Shown here one piece after another: positions 48,508 to 56,827 of a stretch of 64,000 nt of DNA (position 1 is its first letter; each line of letters starts with the position of its first letter). A program made the translations under genes and the position numbers. The notes below the pieces were generated by a model. That model made no database searches and was not told where the DNA came from. It saw only the letters and a program-made list of their open reading frames with translations. Origin of the DNA: Pseudomonas sp. P7548 (GTDB lineage Bacteria > Pseudomonadota > Gammaproteobacteria > Pseudomonadales > Pseudomonadaceae); the NCBI RefSeq assembly GCF_013386585.1, contig NZ_JACARO010000036.1, positions 62,001-126,000 on the forward strand. Reading direction: 5' to 3'.

Positions 48508-48731
48508 AGCTAGAAATAGCACGAGGTTTGTTCCTGGTCGGGGCGTTGGGCGTTGCAGCCCTCGCCCTGGCGGCGTGGGAGCAGCCTCGCACACAGGTGT
48601 TGCATGCGGTGCAAGGTGGCGGGCAATGCCTGTTGCCACGCGTCGCCAAGGCCAGTGTGGCGGTCAAGCCCGATCATGAGCTGTTGCTGTTCATGTTCGG
48701 GATGTCACAAGGTATGAGGCCGCAGAGTTGA
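48504..48731 (+). CDS. Small membrane-anchored protein downstream of wapQ
   Basis: The 75-residue protein starts MKLEIARGLFLVGALGVAAL, one N-terminal membrane helix or uncleaved signal, followed by a short polar tail with one Cys (GGGQCLLPRVAKASV) and an ending FMFGMSQGMRPQS. Its ATG overlaps the wapQ stop (ATGA). No domain recognised. Coupled translation suggests a link to the LPS modification genes. Confidence 0.7.
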   Translation: MKLEIARGLFLVGALGVAALALAAWEQPRTQVLHAVQGGGQCLLPRVAKASVAVKPDHELLLFMFGMSQGMRPQS

Positions 48732-48751
48732 AACCATTCAAACCCCCGGAG

Positions 48752-48782
48752 AAGGGCCTTGCGATGCGAGGCCCTTTTTTTT
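48752..48782 (+). terminator. Terminator of the orf222-wapQ group
   Basis: AAGGGCCTTGC and a GCGAGGCCCTT strand form a stem-loop, then eight T residues. It lies 20 bases after the small gene and converges on the DUF1513 gene. Confidence 0.93.
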
Positions 48783-48800
48783 GCCTTGAATAACCGGGCG

Positions 48801-49901
48801 TCAGACCAGGTGCAGGTGGTTGTCCCAAAGCCCGGCCGGCAGCTCCAGTGGTTTGGCCACCAGCTGTTTCTGGCGGCAGTCGTAGAAACGGCAGCGCCCC
48901 TGGCCTGAGGTGACGACAAACCCATCGGCCACCGCACCCACGCCGGCACAATCAGGCAGCGGCCCATCCAGACGCAATTCGCCGCTGTCCATGTCCCAGA
49001 TAAAGAAGCGATTGCCTCGCGGTGCGGTCAGCGCTACCAGGCGCAGCTCACTGTGTACCGCGACGCTTGCGGTGTAGTGCCCCATGGCCTGCAATTGCTC
49101 ATCAGCCACCGGGAACGCCACGAACGGTTGCCCTGGACGCTTGATCGCCAGCAGCTCGGAACGCTCCTGGGACGGCCCCATGAACTGCTGCCCAGTGAGG
49201 ATGGTGCCATCGCTGGCGATCCCCATATGCCGCACGCTGTTCATCTGCTGGCCGAGGGTTTCCTTGCTGATCAGCGTCCCGTCGCGGTGCGTCAGCACCA
49301 GGCTCGGCTCCATGGCGTTGAGGTTCATCTCCACCCGGCTTTCGGCTTCGGTGCGAATACCGCCGTTGGCTACCACCAGGGTTTCGCCGTCGGGCATCCA
49401 GGACACTTGGTGCGGGCCTATGCCATGGGTGGAGAGCTCACCCGTGTGCACCAGGCGCTCACCTTCGAACCTGTACACACCGAGTAGGCCACGGCCGGGG
49501 TCGGACGTGTCGTTTTCAGTGGCGTACAGCCAGTCGCCGCTTTTGTGGATGACCGCGTGGCCATAGAAGTGGCGGTTGGCCTTGGAGGTGATGGTTTGCA
49601 GCAGCGTGCCATCACGCAGGTCGATCAAGTAACTCTCGGTGCCCGGGCGACGGGCGACAAACAGCGCAATCGGCAGCGTCGGATGGTTGATGATGTCGTG
49701 GCAGCGCTGGCCGACCTGGGTGGCAAACACTGGCTTGCCGTCCAGGCGGTAACCCACGGCATAGTGCTTGCCGTCCGCATCATCGCGCGCCGACAACAGC
49801 AGCGGGCCCTTGTCTTTGCTTTTAAACAGCGTCCAGCCACCCAATGTGATTGCACTGAGCAGCACGCTGCCAACGGCCAAAGCCTGTCGCCTGAGCATCA
49901 T
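48801..49901 (-). CDS. DUF1513 periplasmic beta-propeller-like protein
   Basis: The 366-residue protein begins MMLRRQALAVGSVLLSAITL, a twin-Arg plus hydrophobic stretch that may be a Tat signal. The rest is repetitive beta structure (GYRLDGKPVFATQVGQRCH; HGIGPHQVSWMPDGETLVV) like a beta-propeller. Known only as DUF1513, often found beside imelysin genes. It is the last gene of the operon; its ATG overlaps the imelysin stop (TGATG). Confidence 0.85.
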   Translation of the reverse strand: MMLRRQALAVGSVLLSAITLGGWTLFKSKDKGPLLLSARDDADGKHYAVGYRLDGKPVFATQVGQRCHDIINHPTLPIALFVARRPGTESYLIDLRDGTLLQTITSKANRHFYGHAVIHKSGDWLYATENDTSDPGRGLLGVYRFEGERLVHTGELSTHGIGPHQVSWMPDGETLVVANGGIRTEAESRVEMNLNAMEPSLVLTHRDGTLISKETLGQQMNSVRHMGIASDGTILTGQQFMGPSQERSELLAIKRPGQPFVAFPVADEQLQAMGHYTASVAVHSELRLVALTAPRGNRFFIWDMDSGELRLDGPLPDCAGVGAVADGFVVTSGQGRCRFYDCRQKQLVAKPLELPAGLWDNHLHLV

Positions 49902-50965
49902 CAGTCACCGTCGTTGGCGTTAAAGCCCAGTTGAATGCCCAGCGCCTTGGCCAGCTCGCCTTCGTGCAGGCGGTGGACGACGTTGAGGCTGTCGTAGAGG
50001 TCGTTGAGTTGCTGGCGCCCGGCATCGTCGGCCAGCAATTCGTTGAGGGTGCGCTGGTTGCTGGCGAACAGCTTGAGGGACGCGGCGTAAGCGGCGTCGA
50101 TCTTGTCGGCCAACGGCTTCTGGTCCGACGGCAACAGGCCACGCAGGCCCTTGTTGTCGACACCGACCCACACGGTCTGGGCGGCGGCCAGGCTGGCTTC
50201 GAGGCTTTGCAGGGACGACTCGCTGCGCCAGGCATCGGCCTGGAACGGCTGCGGGATGCCCTTGGTCTGGCGGCCCATCGGCGTGCCGAGTTTTTTCTTC
50301 AGGGTGTCCAGCGCGGTTACCTGGACACGCAGCAGATCGGCAATGGCTTCGTGGGAATCGGCGTAGCGCTGGTTCGGAAACTTGGACATCTGCGCCAGCA
50401 TGCCGTCGGTGCTGTTCCAGCTGGCCAAAATCTCCTCGGCCAGGGCTTTCTGGCGCTCGCCAATGGCCACCAGCAGCGGGCAGTAACGGGCCTTCTGGGC
50501 TTCGTCGGCGACGTCGGTCTTGGCGTCGTAGAGGATGTATTCGTAGGCCGACAGGCCTTGTACCACGACGCTGGATTTGGCCAGCGCAGCGCCATCGATC
50601 TGTGGCTGGGCAGTGACCAGCTGTTCAACCTGGCGACCGACCAGGTTTTTCTTGTCCGGCCAGAACTGCACCTGCCACGAACGGTTGCCTTCGGCCAGCG
50701 GGCCGATCAACAGCGGTTGCAGCTCGGCCCAGGCCTTTTGTGCATGCAGGAAGTCGGCACGGGCGGTTTCCAGGCTTTCCTTGCCCTGGCAGTAGGCGAG
50801 GGCGCTGACGGCCAGTTGACGGTCGGCTTCGACCCAGCGGCTGTAGGTCGGCAGGATCACTTGCTTGGCGATGGCCGCCGAGGTCACGGCCTGCGGGTCT
50901 TGTGGCGAGCAGGCGCCCAGTGCGAGGGCGGCCAGGCTGGTGAACAACAACTTGGGACGGAACAT
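49901..50965 (-). CDS. Imelysin-like lipoprotein
   Basis: The 354-residue protein has a lipobox (LALGACS, Cys19) and an all-helical imelysin domain. The imelysin signature place reads GLSAYEYILYD; the usual GxHxxE His is Ser, as in a known subgroup. Imelysin proteins are linked to iron uptake; none is a proven peptidase. The operon order is DUF1111, imelysin, DUF1513. Confidence 0.87.
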   Translation of the reverse strand: MFRPKLLFTSLAALALGACSPQDPQAVTSAAIAKQVILPTYSRWVEADRQLAVSALAYCQGKESLETARADFLHAQKAWAELQPLLIGPLAEGNRSWQVQFWPDKKNLVGRQVEQLVTAQPQIDGAALAKSSVVVQGLSAYEYILYDAKTDVADEAQKARYCPLLVAIGERQKALAEEILASWNSTDGMLAQMSKFPNQRYADSHEAIADLLRVQVTALDTLKKKLGTPMGRQTKGIPQPFQADAWRSESSLQSLEASLAAAQTVWVGVDNKGLRGLLPSDQKPLADKIDAAYAASLKLFASNQRTLNELLADDAGRQQLNDLYDSLNVVHRLHEGELAKALGIQLGFNANDGD

Positions 50966-50996
50966 GTAGAGCTCCCTTCTGTAATTGGGGCAACGC

Positions 50997-52424
50997 TTAT
51001 AAGGAATTCAAGAACGCCAGCAACGCAGCGCGCTGCTCGGCATTAAACGTCAGCACATGCTGCTGTGCCGCGTGGGCTTCACCGCCATGCCACAGCACGG
51101 CTTCGAGCAGGTTGCGCGCGCGACCGTCATGCAAAAACTGGGTGTGGCCACTCACGGTTTGCGTCAGGCCAATGCCCCACAGCGGCGCGGTGCGCCAATC
51201 GCGGCCACCGGCCTTGAATTCGCTGCGGTTGTCGGCCAGGCCTTCGCCCATGTCGTGCAACAACAGGTCGCTGTAGGGGTGGATCACCTGATTGGCCAGC
51301 TCGGGCTCGGCGGCAGTCGCGGCCGTGGTGAATGTCGGCGTGTGACAACCCTGGCAGCCTGCCTGGTAAAACAGGTTCTTGCCGGCCAGCACCTGTGGCG
51401 TGTTGACGCCTCGGCGTGCGGGTACGGCGAGGTTGCGCGTGTAGAACAGCACCAGGCGCAGGATGTTGTCGCTGACTTCCGGTTCGCCATCCGGGCCATT
51501 GCCGTTGGGCGCCTGTTTGCAGGCGACTTGTGCATCGGTGCAGTCATCAAAGGGTCTCAGGGACGTGGTGAGGCCCATATCACCAGAGAACGCGTGAACA
51601 TTTTGTTGATTGAGGTTTGGCTGCCCGGCTTTCCAGCCAAAACGCCCGAGGACGGTGGTGTGCTGGGCGTCGTCCCACACCCAGTTGGCGCGGCCGACGA
51701 GGGCTTCCTTGTCGGCGGTTTTCGGGTCGGTATTGCGCAGGATGTCGGCGTCGCTGATGGCTTCCAGCAGCCCCAGGCCGATCATGGGCGGCGCGATCCG
51801 CGCGGAAAAAAGTGTGTCTGGATGCATCGGGCCGTAGCCGAGCCCGGTGATTTGCAGGTTCGGCTTGCGCAACTCGACCACCGTACCGTCCTTGAACCTG
51901 ACGTTGACCGGTGTGTAGTCCACCCGCACTTTGCCTTCCGGTGCCACGCCGGGTACGGCCATGTCCTGCAGTTGCCCGCCGTAGACCGGCTCGGGGACCA
52001 CGCCGATCTGTTCGATGACCTTGGCATAGGCCGGCGTGCCCGGGATCGACAGGCGCACCAGCATCGACACCGCGTTGGGCGCGTCGGGCAGCGGCGGATG
52101 GCCACGGCCGTCCTTGATATGGCAGTTCTGGCAGGCATTGGTGTTGAACAGCGGGCCCAGGCCGTCCCGCGCAGTGGTGGTGGACGGCGCGATCACCCAC
52201 GGGCTGCGAAAGAAGCTATTGCCGACGCTGAAGTCGAGGCGGCGGGTAGGGGGCAGGTTGGCCGAGGGCAGGGAAAACGCGTTCTGGTCGCGCTTGTTCA
52301 CCGTCGTGGCGCCACCGCTGCGCGATTCACCCGGCTCGGCCTTGGTGAAGCGAGGGGCGTCATCGCAGGCCGTGAGGCTCAAGGCCATCAATGCTGCGGA
52401 CAGGCGAAAAAGCGAACGGAACAT
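50997..52424 (-). CDS. Di-heme oxidoreductase-like lipoprotein (DUF1111, c-type heme)
   Basis: The 475-residue protein has a lipobox (SLTAC, Cys20) and two c-type heme motifs, CQNCH (Cys98) and CQGCH (Cys357). Surrounding sequence (GLGPLFNTNACQNCHIKDG; FYQAGCQGCHTPTF) is that of the DUF1111 thiol-oxidoreductase family. It probably moves electrons in the periplasm. I chose ATG 52424 giving the lipoprotein signal. It is the first gene of the iron-related operon and has a Fur-like sequence upstream. Confidence 0.87.
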   Translation of the reverse strand: MFRSLFRLSAALMALSLTACDDAPRFTKAEPGESRSGGATTVNKRDQNAFSLPSANLPPTRRLDFSVGNSFFRSPWVIAPSTTTARDGLGPLFNTNACQNCHIKDGRGHPPLPDAPNAVSMLVRLSIPGTPAYAKVIEQIGVVPEPVYGGQLQDMAVPGVAPEGKVRVDYTPVNVRFKDGTVVELRKPNLQITGLGYGPMHPDTLFSARIAPPMIGLGLLEAISDADILRNTDPKTADKEALVGRANWVWDDAQHTTVLGRFGWKAGQPNLNQQNVHAFSGDMGLTTSLRPFDDCTDAQVACKQAPNGNGPDGEPEVSDNILRLVLFYTRNLAVPARRGVNTPQVLAGKNLFYQAGCQGCHTPTFTTAATAAEPELANQVIHPYSDLLLHDMGEGLADNRSEFKAGGRDWRTAPLWGIGLTQTVSGHTQFLHDGRARNLLEAVLWHGGEAHAAQQHVLTFNAEQRAALLAFLNSL

Positions 52425-52482
52425 CGAGTTTCCTGAACGGCGGCTGAAAATAAGGTCGCAAAGTCTAACAGGGCGGGGCGGA

Positions 52483-52502
52483 TTGAATAAGAGCAATTAT
52501 CG
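52483..52502. promoter_or_regulatory. Fur-box-like site upstream of the imelysin operon
   Basis: On the minus strand CGATAATTGCTCTTATTCAA shows GATAAT and TTATTC half-sites; the match to the 19-base Fur consensus is partial. It lies between the divergent DUF1111 and nitroreductase genes. Confidence 0.4.
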
Positions 52503-52563
52503 TTTGGTCCAATCCGATTCAATCCCGCTAGAATGGCCGCACATTTTTCTCTGGAGGTGGCCA

Positions 52564-53127
52564 ATGCAGGCTCTCGACGCTTTGCTCAACCGTGTTTCCG
52601 TGCCGCGTTTGCTGGAGCCGGCGCCGACCCAGGAGCAGCGCGACGTGCTGTTCGCCGCCGCCATGCGCGCGCCTGACCACGGCCAACTGCGCCCTTGGCG
52701 TTTCCTTACGGTAGAAGGCGCCGCCCGCGAGCAGATGGGGACGTTGCTGGCCGAGGCCGCCCGTCTGCAAGACGCCGACGCACCGCAGGCGGTGATCGAC
52801 AAGGCCCAGAACGGCCCGTTGCGTGCGCCGCTGGTAGTGGTGGTGATTGCCCGGTTGCAGGAGCACTTCAAGGTGCCCAAATCCGAGCAACTGCTGGCCG
52901 CCGCCTGTGCAGCCCACGGCATCCTGCTGGCGGCCTACGCCCAGGGCATCGGTGCGGTGTGGCGCACCGGTGAATTGTCCTACTCGGCCCACGTCGCCAA
53001 AGGCTTGGGGCTGACGGCGGATGAGGAAGTGATTGGCTTCCTGTACCTGGGCACGCCGCAGAACCCGCCACGTACGGCGGCCAAAGAAGACGTAGCAGCG
53101 TTCGTCCAGGCCTGGCCTGGGCGTTAA
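52564..53127 (+). CDS. Nitroreductase family protein (YdjA-like)
   Basis: The 187-residue flavoprotein-type protein has the FMN-binding RAPDHGQLRPWRFLTV and AAYAQGIGAVWRTGEL. This is the YdjA branch of small nitroreductases. Substrate unknown. I chose ATG 52564 following CTGGAGGTGG. It lies divergently from the DUF1111 gene. Confidence 0.9.
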   Translation: MQALDALLNRVSVPRLLEPAPTQEQRDVLFAAAMRAPDHGQLRPWRFLTVEGAAREQMGTLLAEAARLQDADAPQAVIDKAQNGPLRAPLVVVVIARLQEHFKVPKSEQLLAAACAAHGILLAAYAQGIGAVWRTGELSYSAHVAKGLGLTADEEVIGFLYLGTPQNPPRTAAKEDVAAFVQAWPGR

Positions 53128-53130
53128 TCC

Positions 53131-53218
53131 GTAGGAGCCGGCTTGCTGGCGATAGCGGTGTGTCAGCCAATAGAGTCATTGCTGACCCACCGTCATCGCG
53201 GGCAAGCCCGGCTCCCAC
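53131..53218. repeat. REPIN with unlike arms between convergent genes
   Basis: The left arm is GTAGGAGCCGGCTTGCTGGC; the right arm (53195-53218) is GGGCAAGCCCGGCTCCCAC-like, 24 bases with one extra base. The arms come from different subgroups. Confidence 0.87.
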
Positions 53219-53247
53219 AGGGTTTAGCGTGGGGTTGGCGTAAGCGG

Positions 53248-55386
53248 TCAGACCTTGAACTGGTCCATCAGCGCCATCTGCTGAGTCGCCAGGGCATTGA
53301 GCTGGCTGCTGATGGCCGCCGACTCGGTGGCCTGGCCGGTGAGGGTTTCGGTGACGGTGCGGATCGCCGAGACGTTGCGGTTGACCTCTTCGGCCACGGC
53401 GCTCTGTTGCTCGGCGGCGCTGGCGATCTGCAGGTTCATGTCGCTGATCACCGTCACCGCATCGCTGATCTTGCCCAGGGCTTGCACCGCTTGATGGATC
53501 TGCCCGGCATTACTTTGCGCCTGGCTCTGGCTGGAGTGCATGGTTGCCACCACCCCTCGGGTGCCGGTCTGGATGCGTTCGATCACCAGGCGGATTTCCT
53601 CCACGGAGTCCTGGGTACGCTTGGCCAGGTTGCGCACTTCGTCGGCCACCACTGCAAACCCCCGGCCGCTTTCCCCGGCGCGTGCGGCTTCGATGGCGGC
53701 ATTCAGCGCCAACAGGTTGGTCTGCTCGGCGATGCTGCGGATCACTTCCAGCACCGAACCGATCTGCTCGCTGTTCACGGCCAGGGCTTCAACTTCGCTC
53801 ACCGCCTTGCTGACTTCTTCGGCCAGGGTGGTGATGTCACGTGTGCTCTGCTCAATGATCGACATGCCTTCACGTGCCGACTGGTCAGCCCCTCGCGCCG
53901 CACTGGCGGCATTGGATGCGCTGTTGGCCACGTCGTGGGCGGTGGCGCTCATCTCGTTGGACGCGGTGGCCACTTGGTCGATTTCGCGGAACTGCACCTG
54001 CATGCCTTCGCTGGTCTGGCGTGCGATGGCCGAAGACTGGTCGGCGGTACCGCGCGCCTCGGTGATGCTTTGCTTGATCTGCGCGATGGTCGGTTGCAGC
54101 TTGTCGAGGAAACGGTTGAACCAGTTGGCCAGTTCGCCCAGTTCATCCTTCTTGGCGTAGGCCAGGCGCTGGGTGAGGTCGCCTTCGCCGCTGGCGATGT
54201 TCTTGAGCATGGCCGCCACGTTGTTGATCGGGCGGGTGACGCCGGTTGCGGTCAGCCAGATCAGCAGCAGGCCGAGCAGACCGGCAGCAGCGCCCACCAG
54301 CAAGGCTTTGAGGGTACCGCTGGCCTGGGCTTGATCAAGCACGTGTTGGAGTTTCACGGAGTCGGCCAACATTACCTGTTTTGGCAGTTTGATCACTACG
54401 CCCCAGGCTTTTGCATCGGCAATGGGCCTGACTGAGTAAACCGCACGAATTGTATCGCCTTGTTCACGGTTGACGTGGCTGTCACTGGCTAGCAACTGCA
54501 CGATTTCCTTGCCTTCGGCGCCGATAGTGTCGATCAGGTTTTTGCCGACCTTGTCCGGCTGGCCGCTATACGCCGCGATCAGGCCGGTGCTGGACAGGAT
54601 CTCCAGGTGCGCCGCGCCATCAAACAGTTCTTTTTGTGCCGCATCCGTCACTGCTTGCAGGGTGTTGAGGGCGATGTCGATACCGACCACGCCGATGACT
54701 TTGCCGTCCACGATCAGCGGTAAGGCAATGGTGGTCATCAGCATTTGCTTGCCGGCCACTTCATCGGCGTAGGGGTCCAGCAAGCAAACCTTGCGCGTGT
54801 CCCGTGGGCAGGTGTACCAGATGTTGTAGGGCGTGCCGCTGAGGTTGGGGGTGGTCTTGGTCAGGTCCTCTTCGACCATGATGGTGTTCAGGCCTTCACC
54901 GCCGGCGCGGCTCCAGTAGCTGGAGAAACGGCCTTTTTCGTTGGACACGCGGGCCTTGTCGTCGACGAATTCGCTGTCCTTGCCATCCAGTCCATTGGGT
55001 TCGAATGAGAGCCAGATACCCAGCACTTTGCTATTGCGCTCAAATGTGGTCTTGAGGCTCTGGTTGAGTTCTTCTCGCAAAGCGCCAGGCTCCAGCGAAC
55101 GCTTGGCCGCCAGGGCGCGCAAATCCTTGACCTGGTCGGCGAGGGCGGTCACCACCAGCAGGTTTTCGCCAAAGGTTTTCTGCAACAGCATGGCCTGTTC
55201 GGCGGCTTTGGATTGCAGCAGGCTCTGCACGCTGTTGGTGAGCATTCGCGAGCTTGAGTCGCTGATCAGGTGATCGTTCTGGTCGGTTTCGTAGAGGTTG
55301 ATGCTGATGATCAGCGCGATCACACCCAACAGGCAAAGGCCTGACAGCAGCACTATTTTCAAGCGAATGGAGAGGGTGTCGAACAT
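53248..55386 (-). CDS. Methyl-accepting chemotaxis protein with dCache sensor
   Basis: The 712-residue chemoreceptor has an N-terminal membrane helix ([19 protein letters not shown]), a large periplasmic dCache_1 region (about 40-335), a second helix, a HAMP domain ([20 protein letters not shown]) and the signalling domain with [19 protein letters not shown]. It would sense a small molecule and signal to CheA. I chose ATG 55386. The ligand is not predictable from sequence. Confidence 0.93.
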   Translation of the reverse strand: MFDTLSIRLKIVLLSGLCLLGVIALIISINLYETDQNDHLISDSSSRMLTNSVQSLLQSKAAEQAMLLQKTFGENLLVVTALADQVKDLRALAAKRSLEPGALREELNQSLKTTFERNSKVLGIWLSFEPNGLDGKDSEFVDDKARVSNEKGRFSSYWSRAGGEGLNTIMVEEDLTKTTPNLSGTPYNIWYTCPRDTRKVCLLDPYADEVAGKQMLMTTIALPLIVDGKVIGVVGIDIALNTLQAVTDAAQKELFDGAAHLEILSSTGLIAAYSGQPDKVGKNLIDTIGAEGKEIVQLLASDSHVNREQGDTIRAVYSVRPIADAKAWGVVIKLPKQVMLADSVKLQHVLDQAQASGTLKALLVGAAAGLLGLLLIWLTATGVTRPINNVAAMLKNIASGEGDLTQRLAYAKKDELGELANWFNRFLDKLQPTIAQIKQSITEARGTADQSSAIARQTSEGMQVQFREIDQVATASNEMSATAHDVANSASNAASAARGADQSAREGMSIIEQSTRDITTLAEEVSKAVSEVEALAVNSEQIGSVLEVIRSIAEQTNLLALNAAIEAARAGESGRGFAVVADEVRNLAKRTQDSVEEIRLVIERIQTGTRGVVATMHSSQSQAQSNAGQIHQAVQALGKISDAVTVISDMNLQIASAAEQQSAVAEEVNRNVSAIRTVTETLTGQATESAAISSQLNALATQQMALMDQFKV

Positions 55387-55525
55387 AGGTTCACTCACGA
55401 ATGGACTTGTTGGAAGGCACGCAGTGCAGGCCAAGTCCATTCAGCGCTATGTCTGAAACATCGGCGTCATGATTCAATTCATGAGAGAGAGGCGATGAGC
55501 GGTAGGAGAAACCCTACACGCAGCA

Positions 55526-55927
55526 TTATACGGGGGCTGCAAGCCGTTCCGGACGGGACCAGATCCACAGGTTGCCCAGGCTCATCCCGGCAATGGCCAG
55601 GTACACCGGCCAGCCGTGTTCGAGCATCACCAGCATCAAGACGGCGCAGACCAACATGCTGATGGTGGCGCTGATCTTGGCGCGGCGCGCGATGATCTTG
55701 CCGTTGCGCCAGTTGAACAGGATCGGCCCGAACAGCCGGTGGTTTTCCAGCCAGGCGCTCAGGCGCGGCGAACTTTTGGTAGCGGCCCAGGCAGCGAGCA
55801 GGATGAATTCGGTGGTGGGCAAACCCGGGATGACAATCGCCACCAACCCGATGCCCAGGCTGACGTAGGCCAGCAGGCCGAAGAGGATCTGCGCGATTTT
55901 CGAGGTGGATTGGGTTTTGCCGGTCAT
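55526..55927 (-). CDS. YbaN-family (DUF454) membrane protein
   Basis: The 133-residue protein has about four membrane helices (GLLAYVSLGIGLVAIVIPGL ... LVCAVLMLVMLEHG). The IPGLPTTEFILLAAWA stretch and WLENHRLFGPIL are the DUF454 pattern. Function unknown. I chose ATG 55927; an upstream extension reads REP sequence. Confidence 0.85.
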   Translation of the reverse strand: MTGKTQSTSKIAQILFGLLAYVSLGIGLVAIVIPGLPTTEFILLAAWAATKSSPRLSAWLENHRLFGPILFNWRNGKIIARRAKISATISMLVCAVLMLVMLEHGWPVYLAIAGMSLGNLWIWSRPERLAAPV

Positions 55928-55971
55928 ATGTGGGGGTATCACAGAAAATCTATTTGAAATGAGATCTAAAT

Positions 55972-56058
55972 GTGGGAGCGGGCTTGCTCGCGAATGCGGT
56001 GTGTCAGCCAATGCATTTTTGTCTGATCCACCGCATTCGCGAGCAAGCCCGCTCCCAC
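55972..56058. repeat. REPIN upstream of the DUF454 gene
   Basis: Arms 55972-55994 and 56036-56058 are the GTGGGAGCGGGCTTGCTCGC type. It separates hemO (end) and the DUF454 gene (start). Confidence 0.93.
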
Positions 56059-56083
56059 CGGGTTATCGCATTTCAGCCAAAGA

Positions 56084-56692
56084 TCAGGCGAGTTCAGGGG
56101 CGCTAGCGTACGCCTGTTCGAGCAGCACGGTGAAGCGCACGAAGGCGTCGATTGCACCTTTTTCCACGGCCGCTTCTTCTTCGGCACTGAACTCCAGGCC
56201 ATCGAGGGTGCGGGTGAAGCGCTTCCAGCCTTCAGCACGGCCACCGGCCGGTTCGCCAAGGTGGCGGGCGCCGAAGGTTTCGCTCAGGCCCAGACCCACG
56301 GCGCGCTTGATCAGGAACGCAGCGCCCAGCTTGGAGCCTTCGGACACAAACAACCAGCCCAGGGCTTCGGCTTTGCTCGGGTTTTTAACCGCGCCGGCAA
56401 CAGGGGCCGGTACGTCGGTGTCCAGATCGCCCAGGTCCAGCTTGGCGGCTTCTGCGCGGCAGCGTGCGGCCAAGTCCGGGACGATCTCTATCAGTTCGGC
56501 ATCGTTGTACAGGGCTACGAGTTCCGATTGGAACAGGTACTGCGCCACCACGAAGCGGGCGAAGTTGGCCTGGGTTTCAAATGGCGCGTGAGCCTTGACC
56601 AGGGCGTCGAGCTTGGTGTGTGGCTCGTTGGTGATCTGGTTCAGGCGCTGGGAGCGCAGGCTTGGGCGTTCTGCGGTAGGGGAAGCGGTCAT
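56084..56692 (-). CDS. hemO: Biliverdin-forming heme oxygenase, HemO/PigA type
   Basis: The 202-residue protein has the HemO features: His25 (PHTKLDALV) as likely proximal ligand and GWLFVSEGSKLGAAFLIK, the distal helix with flexible Gly residues. It opens heme to release iron. An AAGGAC site precedes the ATG. It lies 135 bases after the heme receptor gene, with a strong terminator in between. Confidence 0.9.
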   Translation of the reverse strand: MTASPTAERPSLRSQRLNQITNEPHTKLDALVKAHAPFETQANFARFVVAQYLFQSELVALYNDAELIEIVPDLAARCRAEAAKLDLGDLDTDVPAPVAGAVKNPSKAEALGWLFVSEGSKLGAAFLIKRAVGLGLSETFGARHLGEPAGGRAEGWKRFTRTLDGLEFSAEEEAAVEKGAIDAFVRFTVLLEQAYASAPELA

Positions 56693-56775
56693 TGGGAAAG
56701 TCCTTGAGAAGGGTAGCGCCTTGTGGCTCTAAAGAGAGCTGTTATCAACTAGACGAACAAGAAGACGCGGCACAG

Positions 56776-56818
56776 TAAAAAATCCTCACCCCGCCGGTGA
56801 AATTCCGGCGGGGTGAGG
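56776..56818 (-). terminator. Strong terminator between heme receptor and hemO
   Basis: CCTCACCCCGCCGG (56784-56797) and CCGGCGGGGTGAGG (56805-56818) form a 14-bp stem. On the minus strand a TTTTTT run follows. It should cut the receptor transcript before hemO. Confidence 0.92.
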
Positions 56819-56827
56819 CGGGTGTTA

